Source: Elusimicrobiota bacterium | Lineage (GTDB): Bacteria > Elusimicrobiota > Elusimicrobia > UBA1565 > UBA9628 | Reading direction: 5' to 3' | Length of the DNA stretch: 33,741 bases | Assembly: GCA_016209035.1 (NCBI GenBank) | Contig: JACQWX010000124.1 | Span: 1 to 33,741 of the forward strand | Shown here: piece by piece, positions 14,245 through 20,875 of the stretch | How positions within the stretch are numbered: the stretch's first letter is position 1 | Layout: the number at the start of each line of letters is the position of its first letter | Position numbers and translations under genes: made by a program | Notes under the pieces: model-generated | What the model saw: the letters and a program-made list of their open reading frames with translations, nothing else | Database searches by the model: none | What the model was told of the DNA's origin: nothing

Positions 14245-15738
14245 TCAAGCTATTCTAAAGTATCCCACCAAACAACAATGCAAAGGCCTCGCGAAATGCG
14301 AGGCCTTCGTGATCCCGTCCCCCGTCGGCGTGCCGATGGTCATGGACGCCCAGCCCTCGCCCATCCCCAGGCCGAAGAGGGTGGGCGCGTTCTTGACGAA
14401 GATGGAGCACTGCATCCGCCGCGCCATCAGCGTCAGGTGCCGCACATCCGTCGAGTACATGGCCGCGGTGTGGTGGTTCAAGCCCTCCGCCTCGTACGCG
14501 AGCTCGACCGCCTCCTCCACGCCCGGGGCGACCGTCACCGGCAGGACCGGCATGAGCTGCTCCGTCCAGACGAGGGGATGGTCGTTGGGAACCTCGCCCC
14601 ACAGGAGCCTTGTCGAGGCCGGCGCCTCGATGCCCGCCCCCCGCGCGATGACCGCGGCGTCCCGGCCCACGAAGTCGCGGTTCAAGACCGGGTCCTTGCA
14701 CCCGCGCCCCCCCTCCTTGATGACGAGCCTCGTGACCGCGTCCATCTGGGCGGCGCTGAGCTCGAACGCCCGGCTGTCCCCGCGCATGGACTCGAGGAGC
14801 CGCGTCCGCGCGTCCTGGGTGACGATGACCTCCTTCTCCGCGATGCACAGCACGTTGTTGTCGAAGCTCGCGCCGAAGACGATGTCCGAGGCGCACTTCG
14901 GGAACTCCGCGGCGCCGTCCACCACGACCGGCGGGTTGCCCGGCCCCGCCGCGATGGTCTTGCAGGTCTTGCCCACGGTCATGGCGACCTTGACGATGGC
15001 GGGGCCGCCGGTAACCATGTTGACGTCGGCCCCGGGATGGGCCAGCAGGGCCCTGGTCGTCTCCTGCGTCGCCGGGGACGCCGTGGTGATGAGCCCGGAG
15101 GGCCCGCCCGCGGCGACCACGGCCTGGGAGAGGATCCGCATGGCTTCCGTCGAGACCCGGGCGGCGGCCGGGTGCGGGGCGAAAACGATCCCGTTGCCGG
15201 CCGCGAGGACCGAGAGCGAGTTGTTGATGACGGTCGCTCCCGGGTTGGTCGAGGGCGTGACCGCGGCCACGACCCCGTAAGGGGCGTATTCCACCAGGGT
15301 CAGGCCCTTGTCCCCCGTGTAGGCGCGGGAGGCCAGGTCCTCCACTCCCGGGGTGCGGAGCGCGCAGAGCAGGTTCTTCTGGACCTTGTCCTCGAAGCGT
15401 CCCATCTTGGTGTCCTCGACCGCCATCCGGGCGAGGATCTGCGCGCCGGCGGCCGCGGCCTTGCGCATGGCCTCGATGATCCTGCCGCGGGCCTCGAGCC
15501 CCAGGGAGTGGAAGGTCTTCTGGGCCGAGCGGGCCGCGGAGACGGCCGCGTCCACCGTGCCGAACACGACCCCGTCGCCCCTGACCGCCGGGACGGCGGT
15601 CAGGACCGCCGGGACGGCGGTCAGGACCGGCGAAGGCCGGTCGGCCTGCCACGAGAGCGCGAGCGGCTTCAAGGCCTCGTTGGCCTCGAGGCGCTTCAAG
15701 ACCTCGCTGACGATGCGAGCGATCTCATCGGTCTGCAT
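14245..15738 (-). CDS. BMC acylating aldehyde dehydrogenase (PduP/EutE-like)
   Basis: A 497-residue CoA-acylating aldehyde dehydrogenase that should turn acetaldehyde, CoA and NAD+ into acetyl-CoA and NADH inside the shell. The core is typical: APYGVVAAVTPSTNPGATVI, GPSGLITT, the catalytic Cys298 in FDNNVLCIAEKEV and GEGWASMTIGTPTGDGIT. An N-terminal amphipathic helix (DEIARIVSEVLKRLE, residues about 4-18) is a classic encapsulation peptide. It is joined to the enzyme by a linker in which a 21-nt palindromic unit is duplicated (LTAVPAV twice, about 39-52). The last coding bases contain a 10-bp hairpin (14283-14307) followed by a T-rich run on the minus strand, a possible attenuator. The gene lies 12 bp after the BMC-P gene. 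Confidence 0.95.
   Translation of the reverse strand: MQTDEIARIVSEVLKRLEANEALKPLALSWQADRPSPVLTAVPAVLTAVPAVRGDGVVFGTVDAAVSAARSAQKTFHSLGLEARGRIIEAMRKAAAAGAQILARMAVEDTKMGRFEDKVQKNLLCALRTPGVEDLASRAYTGDKGLTLVEYAPYGVVAAVTPSTNPGATVINNSLSVLAAGNGIVFAPHPAAARVSTEAMRILSQAVVAAGGPSGLITTASPATQETTRALLAHPGADVNMVTGGPAIVKVAMTVGKTCKTIAAGPGNPPVVVDGAAEFPKCASDIVFGASFDNNVLCIAEKEVIVTQDARTRLLESMRGDSRAFELSAAQMDAVTRLVIKEGGRGCKDPVLNRDFVGRDAAVIARGAGIEAPASTRLLWGEVPNDHPLVWTEQLMPVLPVTVAPGVEEAVELAYEAEGLNHHTAAMYSTDVRHLTLMARRMQCSIFVKNAPTLFGLGMGEGWASMTIGTPTGDGITKASHFARPLHCCLVGYFRIA
14283..14307 (-). terminator. Possible attenuator hairpin inside the 3' end of the aldehyde dehydrogenase gene
   Basis: AAGGCCTCGC and GCGAGGCCTT form a 10-bp stem with a 5-nt loop; in the minus-strand RNA it is followed by UUGCAUUGUUGUUU. 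The shape is terminator-like, but it lies within codons and downstream BMC genes must still be expressed. Confidence 0.3.
15580..15625. repeat. Tandem 21-nt palindromic unit (LTAVPAV)
   Basis: CCTGACCGCC-GGGAC-GGCGGTCAGG (10-bp stem), followed by a second copy sharing its end; the period is 21 nt, so the frame is kept. On the minus strand it encodes LTAVPAV twice in the linker of the aldehyde dehydrogenase. A third copy is at 21536-21560. Confidence 0.75.
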
Positions 15739-15750
15739 GAGTCACCTCAT

Positions 15751-16050
15751 CTACACATCCCCCGCCTTGCTGAAGACGGTCTTGCCCCCCTGCTCGACGT
15801 GGTCCACGATGGCGAAGATGACCGCGTCGACGGGGTTGTTCTGCGTCCTGGCGGTCTGCCTCGCGCTCGACCCCTGCACCAGCAAGACGAGCTCCCCTTC
15901 TCCCGCGCCGACCGCGTCCACCGCGACCAAGGGGTTCCCCTTAGGCGCCCCGGCCGGGTCCACCGGCTGGACCAGCATCAGCTTGGCGCCTACGAGCTTC
16001 TCGTCCTTGGCGGTGCAGACGACGTTGCCCGTGACCCGAGCGAAGATCAT
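15751..16050 (-). CDS. BMC-P pentameric vertex protein, third copy
   Basis: A 99-residue EutN/CcmL-family protein, the most canonical of the three: MIFARVTGNVVCTAKDEKLVG, AKLMLVQPVDPAG, VAVDAVGAGEGELVLLVQGSSARQT and AVIFAIVDHVE. The ATG at 16050 is chosen over the frame's earlier start because family members begin in just this way. The SD lies in the hairpin shared with rpiB. The gene stands between the BMC-H and aldehyde dehydrogenase genes. Confidence 0.94.
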   Translation of the reverse strand: MIFARVTGNVVCTAKDEKLVGAKLMLVQPVDPAGAPKGNPLVAVDAVGAGEGELVLLVQGSSARQTARTQNNPVDAVIFAIVDHVEQGGKTVFSKAGDV

Positions 16051-16106
16051 GTCACTTGCCTCCCCCACGGGGAGGCAAGTAGTCGTGGGGGCGAATTCCG
16101 TGTCAT
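16051..16106 (-). promoter_or_regulatory. SD-sequestering hairpin upstream of the third BMC-P gene
   Basis: The arms are 16069-16080 and 16054-16065 (12 bp, 3-nt loop), sequence-identical to the rpiB copy. Upstream, the two copies differ only by one T/C change and a few bases before CCGTGTCAT. The SD GGGGAGG is in the arm next to the start codon. Confidence 0.65.
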
Positions 16107-16117
16107 CAGGTTCTCCT

Positions 16118-16414
16118 TCATCTCTTTCTATTAAGAGTCTCCGGCAGCGAGATCGGCATCTTCCCTTCGAGGTCCGGGTGCGGCTGCGGGATGACGTGCA
16201 CCGCCACCAGCTCGCCCACCTTCTGCGCCGCGGCCGCGCCGGCGTCGCACGCCGCCTTGCAGGCCGCCACTTCGCCCCGGAACAGGATCGTCACCAGCCC
16301 CGTCCCGACCTTCTCGTAGCCGACGAGCCTGACGTCGGCGGCCTTCACCGCCGCGTCGGCCGACTCGATGCAGGCGACCAGCCCGCGGGTCTCGATCATT
16401 CCCAATGCCATCAT
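16118..16414 (-). CDS. BMC-H hexameric shell protein, second copy
   Basis: A 98-residue single-domain shell protein: [52 protein letters not shown] and [14 protein letters not shown]. It has five cysteines, more than its paralogue at 8031. Start choice: ATG at 16414, with AGGAGG 10 nt upstream; the GTG at 16420 and the ATG at 16411 are alternatives. It follows pduL across an 83-bp gap filled by a strong palindrome. With its paralogue it probably makes up most of the shell facets. Confidence 0.94.
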   Translation of the reverse strand: MMALGMIETRGLVACIESADAAVKAADVRLVGYEKVGTGLVTILFRGEVAACKAACDAGAAAAQKVGELVAVHVIPQPHPDLEGKMPISLPETLNRKR

Positions 16415-16441
16415 GGACACAGTTCCTCCTTTAAGATGAAC

Positions 16442-16482
16442 GACCCCAGCTGGGGTCAGGTCTTGTTTCAAGACCTGACCCC
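16442..16482. repeat. Strong palindrome between pduL and BMC-H
   Basis: GACCCCAGCTGGGGTC (perfect) overlaps GGGGTCAGGTCTTG-TTT-CAAGACCTGACCCC, a perfect 14-bp stem. It has the look of a REP-type element mobilised by RAYT transposases. It could stabilise or attenuate the operon mRNA; no T-run follows it. Confidence 0.65.
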
Positions 16483-16497
16483 GATTTTCGATTTGGC

Positions 16498-17196
16498 TCA
16501 TACGATGCAGACCACGTCTCCCGTCTTCAACCACGCGGCGTTGGCTTCGTCGACGTCCACATGGAACTCCAAAGCGAACTGGTCCGAGACGCGGGCGACC
16601 ACTCCTTCGAACACGGTCGGCCGCAGGTCGGCCGGGCCTGCGCGCACGCGCACGACCTCGTTGTCCTTCAAGCCCAGTCTCGCCGCGTCCGAGGTGTGCA
16701 GGTGGATGTGGCGCTGGGCGATGATGACCGACCCGGTCGCCTCCACCGTCTCTTTGGGGCCGGAGAGCCGCACAGAAGCGGCGCCGTCCAGGTTCCCGGA
16801 CTGGCGCAGGGGAGGCTCGATTCCCAGGGTGAAGGCGTCGGTCCGAGAGATCTCGATCTGCGTGCGCGGCCGCACCGGCCCGAGGACGCGCACTCCATTG
16901 ACCCGGCCCTTGGGCCCCTCGAGGTCAACGGTCTGGCCGCACGCGAACTGGCCCGGCTGGCCCAAGGGACGCAGGACCGCCAGGGCCGAGCCCGCGCCGA
17001 AGAGGGCCTCCAGGTGAGCCCGGCAGAGGTGCAGGTGCCGGTTCGAGACGCCCACCGGGATGGGGACGGCCGACATCGAGAGGCGCCGGGCGATCTCGTC
17101 GGCTATGACGACGGCGAGGTCCGCGTCGGCATCCCCCGCGCAGGCAGCCCCCCCCGCGGGGGGGCTGCCTGCGTCGGGGGGATAGAGTCGTTTCAT
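16498..17196 (-). CDS. pduL: PduL phosphate acyltransferase
   Basis: A 232-residue PduL-type phosphotransacylase that converts acetyl-CoA and phosphate to acetyl phosphate and releases CoA within the shell. Both half-domains are present: [20 protein letters not shown], then [12 protein letters not shown]; and [21 protein letters not shown], then [13 protein letters not shown]. The His-x-His clusters supply the two zinc sites. The N-terminal 40 residues contain an amphipathic helix ([13 protein letters not shown]) that may target the shell, next to a 35-nt palindrome. The ATG shares one base with the tpiA stop (TGATG) and has AAGGAAGG upstream. Confidence 0.94.
   Translation of the reverse strand: MKRLYPPDAGSPPAGGAACAGDADADLAVVIADEIARRLSMSAVPIPVGVSNRHLHLCRAHLEALFGAGSALAVLRPLGQPGQFACGQTVDLEGPKGRVNGVRVLGPVRPRTQIEISRTDAFTLGIEPPLRQSGNLDGAASVRLSGPKETVEATGSVIIAQRHIHLHTSDAARLGLKDNEVVRVRAGPADLRPTVFEGVVARVSDQFALEFHVDVDEANAAWLKTGDVVCIV
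17139..17173. repeat. 16-bp hairpin within the first codons of pduL
   Basis: CGCAGGCAGCCCCCCC, loop CGC, and the exact inverse complement: a 35-nt perfect inverted repeat in codons about 8-20 of pduL. Being so near the start it could slow early translation. Confidence 0.7.
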
Positions 17197-17984
17197 CAAG
17201 CCTTCCTTTCCATCCTCGCCTGCGTCCTGAACTGGATGATCCTGACGAAATTGGCGGCCTTCAGGGACTCGCCGCCGACCAAGGCGCCGTCGAGGTCCGG
17301 CTCGGCCATCAAGCTGTCGATGTTGTCCGCCTTGACCGAGCCGCCGTAGAGGATGCGCATCCCGGCAGCGAGCTTCTCCGAAATTCCGCGCGCCAGGCAC
17401 TTCCTGATGAAGGTATGCGCGTCCTGCGCTTGGTCCGGGGTAGCGGTCTTGCCCGTGCCGATGGCCCAGACGGGTTCGTAGGCCAAGATTGCTCGCGACA
17501 GCTCTGCTGGCGCGAAATTCATGAAAGCTCCTTTGATCTGCGTTTCGAGTACTCTATAGGTCTTCTGCTGTTCCCTCTCGTCCAAAGTCTCCCCGACGCA
17601 GACAATAGGGATCAAATCCGCGCCCAGCGCGGACTTGAGCTTCTTGTTCACGGTCTCGTCCGTCTCCCCGAAATAGCGCCGCCGCTCGCTGTGCCCGATG
17701 ATGACGACCCGGCACCCGGCATCCGCGAGCTGCTTGGCCGAGACCTCTCCGGTGTAGGCGCCCTGCGCCTCCCAGTGGAGGTCCTGCCCCCCGACCGCCG
17801 CCGGACTCCCCTTGACCGCTTCAGCCACCACGGTGATGGCGGTGAAGGGAACGCACAGGGCCACCTCGGGCCCGCCGTCCGCGCAGCCGACCCGCACTTC
17901 CTTGGCCAGGGCCACCGATTCGGACAGCGTCAGGTGCATCTTCCAATTGCCGGCGATGAAGGGCTTTCTCAAAGGCGAGGTCAT
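17196..17984 (-). CDS. tpiA: Triosephosphate isomerase, first gene of the BMC operon
   Basis: A 262-residue TIM with all catalytic residues: GNWKMH (Lys15), IIGHSERR (His98), AYEPVWAIGTG (Glu170), and the phosphate-binding loop ILYGGSVKADN. Length is normal. It overlaps pduL by one base and heads the BMC operon behind a strong promoter. DERA releases glyceraldehyde-3-P, so a dedicated TIM would balance triose phosphates into glycolysis. No encapsulation peptide is seen, so it probably works in the cytosol. It may be the cell's only TIM or a second copy; the window does not show which. Confidence 0.95.
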   Translation of the reverse strand: MTSPLRKPFIAGNWKMHLTLSESVALAKEVRVGCADGGPEVALCVPFTAITVVAEAVKGSPAAVGGQDLHWEAQGAYTGEVSAKQLADAGCRVVIIGHSERRRYFGETDETVNKKLKSALGADLIPIVCVGETLDEREQQKTYRVLETQIKGAFMNFAPAELSRAILAYEPVWAIGTGKTATPDQAQDAHTFIRKCLARGISEKLAAGMRILYGGSVKADNIDSLMAEPDLDGALVGGESLKAANFVRIIQFRTQARMERKA

Positions 17985-18004
17985 GGTCCTTGCGGTCCTC
18001 CAGA

Positions 18005-18023
18005 TGTGGCCATCTTGGCCACA
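18005..18023. promoter_or_regulatory. Operator-like palindrome in the tpiA leader
   Basis: TGTGGCCA-TCT-TGGCCACA is a perfect 8-bp inverted repeat lying just downstream of the predicted transcription start of the BMC operon. It could be a repressor site or a leader stem-loop. Confidence 0.4.
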
Positions 18024-18037
18024 AAGTCATCTGATAG

Positions 18038-18066
18038 ATTATACAGAGAAATCCGCTGCGAGTCAA
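18038..18066 (-). promoter_or_regulatory. Sigma70-type promoter of the BMC operon
   Basis: On the minus strand TTGACT (18066-18061), a 17-bp spacer, and TATAAT (18043-18038) preceded by TG. This is the best match to a housekeeping promoter I found in the window. The predicted start near 18031 gives a leader of about 46 nt before tpiA. Confidence 0.7.
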
Positions 18067-18067
18067 T

Positions 18068-18133
18068 GGTGTCGGTTGTTTCCCAAGTTTCCCAACGTCG
18101 GCTAACCTGGCAACTTGGGAAACAACCGACACC
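18068..18133. repeat. 22-bp inverted repeat between phosphatase and BMC promoter
   Basis: The 22-nt arms 18068-18089 and 18112-18133 (starting GGTGTCGGTTGTTTCCC) are exact inverse complements around a 22-nt loop. One arm ends in the phosphatase stop codon, the other abuts the BMC operon -35 box. No T-run follows, so it looks more like a small mobile palindrome than a standard terminator. Confidence 0.7.
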
Positions 18134-18729
18134 TAGTATTGCGAGAGGGGCAGGACGATCTCCCGCATGGTCCCCGGGCGGTAGTCGTCCTGGTAGGAGG
18201 ACCGGGAGCTGCGCTTGACGCGGACGGGGAAGACGTCGGCCTTGCGCGCCTCGGAGATGTCCGTGTCCGAATCTCCGAAGAACAAGACGAGGTTGCCTCC
18301 CTCGAGGAAGCGGCGCTTGCTCCCTCCCTCGCCCGCGAAGAGGAACCGGCTCTTCGGGGCCAGCCTGCGCCATTCCTTCTGGAGGGCCGCGCCGTCCGTG
18401 TCGGGCCGGGACGCGATGATGGTCACGCGGAAGCCCAGGACGCGCAAGGCCCATGCCAGCGCCAGAGGCACGATCTTGGGCCGCTCCAGGTCGTAGGACT
18501 GGTTGACGATGGACCAGAACCGAGGCCCCACGGCGCGGGGCGAGGCCGCGTAGGCCTTCTCGTAGGCCGGGGTGGAGAACACCAGCGTGTCGTCGTAGTC
18601 GAAGGCCACGCCGAGCTTGGCGATGGTGACGAGGCTGAAGACCAGCCCCCATACCATCATGGCCCCCATGACCAGCTTCGCGACCCTCCACCAGTACTCG
18701 ACTTGCGCCTTCGCTTTCTGAAGCACCAC
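18133..18729 (-). CDS. Class B (AphA-like) acid phosphatase, membrane-anchored
   Basis: A 198-residue HAD-superfamily phosphatase. Motif I is AFDYDDTLVFSTPAYEKAY (Asp44, Asp46), followed by FWSIVNQSYDLERPK, motif II TIIASRPDT and motif IV FFGDSDTDISEARKA. The order and the ending (GTMREIVLPLSQY) match class B non-specific acid phosphatases, which remove phosphate from nucleotides and other monoesters in the periplasm. Residues about 18-38 are hydrophobic and likely an uncleaved signal anchor. It starts with GTG at 18729 (a second GTG follows directly), 1 bp after the nucleotidase stop, with GGGAGG upstream. Two nucleotide-dephosphorylating enzymes in tandem suggest nucleotide scavenging. Confidence 0.85.
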   Translation of the reverse strand: MVLQKAKAQVEYWWRVAKLVMGAMMVWGLVFSLVTIAKLGVAFDYDDTLVFSTPAYEKAYAASPRAVGPRFWSIVNQSYDLERPKIVPLALAWALRVLGFRVTIIASRPDTDGAALQKEWRRLAPKSRFLFAGEGGSKRRFLEGGNLVLFFGDSDTDISEARKADVFPVRVKRSSRSSYQDDYRPGTMREIVLPLSQY

Positions 18730-18730
18730 C

Positions 18731-20245
18731 TCAGCCTCCCTTCACCCGGATGCGGCCCGACGCCGGGGCGGACAGGGTCCCCTGCCTGCGGGCGCACCAT
18801 TCGAGGATGTCGCGCAGCAGCTTGTAAGTGAACTCCTTCTTCTCCACGGACCGGAAGACATCGAAGCCGCCCCCGCCTTCAGCGAGAAAATCCACGGTGG
18901 AGACCGAATAGGCGCCGTCGGCCCGGAGCTCCTGGCCGCCGACGCTGGCCGAGACGAGCCTCTCGCCCTTGGGCTTGGAGGGGTCGTAGACCACCTTCAT
19001 CCCGGAAAGCTGCATGTAGCCCAGGCCCCCGGCCCCGCGCTCGAGGATGTCCCGCACCTGGGCGCCGGTCATGGTCATGTTCACCATGGTGTTCTCGAAC
19101 GGCACGATGTTGAAGATGTGCCTCAGCGTGACCGGGCCCGCGGCGATGCCGGACCGGATGCCCCCGAGGTTCTGGAAGGAGATCTCCGTCTTGGTCCACT
19201 CCCGGCCGCAGTCCGTCATCCAGCCCCCCATGGGGGACTCGGTCATGTTGCGGCTGTGGGGGATAGGTGTGGCCGCTGTGGCCACAGCCACCTCCAGGGC
19301 CTTACCCATCTCAGCGACATGCCTATCCACGATAGCGGCAACCTTGGGGTCCTGGCCGAACTCATCCACCCACAGGTCAATGAGTTTGTCTTCTGATTTA
19401 ACGACTTTTTTGGTTTTTGGATCGATTTCCAGCATCGCGCGGCCCGCCATGGACATGTTGGACCCGGCCTGGACGACGAGGGCGCCGAAGGTAGCGTCCC
19501 TCAGGGCCTCCTTGAGGATGGTATGCGTGTGCCCGCCCACGACGAGGTCGATGCCGGGGACCGATGCCGCGATGGTCTGGTCGCCCTCGAAAAGCTCCCG
19601 GTCCGGGGTCTCGAACCCGAGGTGGGTGAGCGCGATGATGACGGTCGCGCCCTCCTTCTTTAAGGCTTTGACCGCCTTCTTGGCCTCGTCGACCTCCCGA
19701 CGGAACTCCAGGCCCTCGAACTGCCTGGGGAGCACGAGCCTGCGCATCCTCGTGCTCAGGAGCCCGAAGACGCCGATCTTGACCCCCGCCACCTTCTTGA
19801 CCATCCAGGGCTTGAGGAAATCGACCCTCTTGCCGGTCTTGGCGTCGTAGGTATTGCACCCGAGGACCGGCGCCTTGAGGCCATTGATCAGGCTCTTGAG
19901 GTTGTCCATCCCGTTGTCGAACTCGTGGTTGCCGGGCGCCAGGGCATCGTACCCGACGGCGTTGAAGACCTCCACCACGGCCTTGCCGCGGGTCAGCGTG
20001 CCCTCAGGCGTGCCCTGGAACCAATCCCCGGCATCAAGAAGGAGCCTGGGTTCCTTCTCTTTCTCCAGGGCCTTGACCAGGGCCGCGGCCCCGCCTATCA
20101 TCCTTTTGGGGTCAGCGGTGTAGAAGGACGCCTCGCGGGGCATGATCCAGCCATGGACATCGTTAGTGTGCCACACCGCGACGCGGATGTTCTCCGCCCA
20201 TGAATTACCAGAAAATACCAGTAAAACAAACAGTAATTCAATCAT
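18731..20245 (-). CDS. Secreted 5'-nucleotidase (UshA/metallophosphoesterase family)
   Basis: A 504-residue two-domain enzyme. The signal peptide is MIELLFVLLVFSGNSWA. The metallophosphatase domain has VWHTNDVHGW, DAGDWFQGT, GNHEFDNG, THLGFE and GGHTHT, covering all metal ligands. The C-terminal nucleotidase domain has NLGGIRSGI, VPFENTMVNMTMTGAQV and DFLAEGGGGFDVF, the last carrying the substrate-stacking Phe region. It hydrolyses nucleoside phosphates in the periplasm. The ATG at 20245 overlaps the upstream stop by 8 nt, and choosing it places the signal peptide at the exact N-terminus. Downstream are the class B phosphatase and then the deoxyribose-phosphate BMC operon. Confidence 0.92.
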   Translation of the reverse strand: MIELLFVLLVFSGNSWAENIRVAVWHTNDVHGWIMPREASFYTADPKRMIGGAAALVKALEKEKEPRLLLDAGDWFQGTPEGTLTRGKAVVEVFNAVGYDALAPGNHEFDNGMDNLKSLINGLKAPVLGCNTYDAKTGKRVDFLKPWMVKKVAGVKIGVFGLLSTRMRRLVLPRQFEGLEFRREVDEAKKAVKALKKEGATVIIALTHLGFETPDRELFEGDQTIAASVPGIDLVVGGHTHTILKEALRDATFGALVVQAGSNMSMAGRAMLEIDPKTKKVVKSEDKLIDLWVDEFGQDPKVAAIVDRHVAEMGKALEVAVATAATPIPHSRNMTESPMGGWMTDCGREWTKTEISFQNLGGIRSGIAAGPVTLRHIFNIVPFENTMVNMTMTGAQVRDILERGAGGLGYMQLSGMKVVYDPSKPKGERLVSASVGGQELRADGAYSVSTVDFLAEGGGGFDVFRSVEKKEFTYKLLRDILEWCARRQGTLSAPASGRIRVKGG

Positions 20246-20864
20246 TGTCCGCGGCTGCCATCTCCCCAAGCCGATCCGCGGCTTGATGCGCCTCGTCAGC
20301 GGCCCGGGACAGACGGCTGAAAGTCTCCCTGAATTTGATGCTCTCCACCGTGTTGGGGATCTCCAGCGCCTCGGCCGCGCCGGCGTCAGCCGCCCTGGCC
20401 GCCTGTTGAGCCTGCCTCTTCGCGGACACCAGGAAGTCCACGCAGCGCTCCTTGCCCCCCTTTCTCAGAGTCCTGACCGAGTCGTCCAGGCTCTTGGCCG
20501 CGTCGCGCAATGGTTCCACGGCCGCGGCCATGGGTCTGCCCGCGTTCACGCCGAACAGCAGGCATTCCTCCACCGCCTTGGCGGCCTGGAAAGCCGCTTC
20601 GGAAAGATGCCTCGAGACGCGGATCGCGTCCTCGCGGCCGGCCCCGGCCCCGCCCGGCCGCGCGCCCGCGCCCCCCGCTCCCGCGCCGAAAGCGGCTGAC
20701 CGGCATGATCTCAGGCGCTCGCGCACCACCCCTGCCCGGGCTTGCGACGGCTCGGCGAAGAACCGCGCCGCGGCGCCGGCCAAGGAGGCGAACGCCCGAG
20801 CCTGCTTGAGCAACCCGCTACGGAGCGAATCTCCACCGGAGATTCGCTCCCCCTGCTCGGTCAT
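20238..20864 (-). CDS. Helical protein, possibly DUF47/PhoU-like
   Basis: A 208-residue, almost wholly helical, alanine-rich protein. Its C-terminal helix (KFRETFSRLSRAADEAHQAADRL) and the middle (DAAKSLDDSVRTL) recall DUF47/PhoU-like proteins, which are linked to phosphate transport, but the similarity is loose. A Gly/Ala-rich insertion (about 58-75) breaks the pattern. There is no SD; instead TATAAT ends 5 nt before the ATG, so the mRNA may be leaderless. It overlaps the nucleotidase gene by 8 nt, and phosphate released by that enzyme would fit a phosphate-linked role. A hairpin covers codons 5-15. Confidence 0.5.
   Translation of the reverse strand: MTEQGERISGGDSLRSGLLKQARAFASLAGAAARFFAEPSQARAGVVRERLRSCRSAAFGAGAGGAGARPGGAGAGREDAIRVSRHLSEAAFQAAKAVEECLLFGVNAGRPMAAAVEPLRDAAKSLDDSVRTLRKGGKERCVDFLVSAKRQAQQAARAADAGAAEALEIPNTVESIKFRETFSRLSRAADEAHQAADRLGEMAAADND
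20822..20850. repeat. 13-bp hairpin in the first codons of the DUF47-like gene
   Basis: GGAGCGAATCTCC, loop ACC, GGAGATTCGCTCC: a perfect 13-bp inverted repeat within codons about 5-15. It shares the ACC loop with the hairpin in deoC. Confidence 0.7.
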
Positions 20865-20869
20865 GCGGT

Positions 20870-20875
20870 ATTATA
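20870..20875 (-). promoter_or_regulatory. -10 box TATAAT directly before an ATG (leaderless?)
   Basis: Minus strand TATAAT-ACCGC-ATG. The TAA of the upstream phosphoribosyltransferase lies in the box. No good -35 is visible. A start site 6-7 nt downstream would fall at the ATG itself. Confidence 0.4.

Noticed and set aside
18068..18133. Standard intrinsic terminator after the class B phosphatase
   Set aside because: The stem is long and perfect but the loop is 22 nt and no T-run follows on the minus strand; it fits a palindromic repeat better, though it could still slow polymerase.
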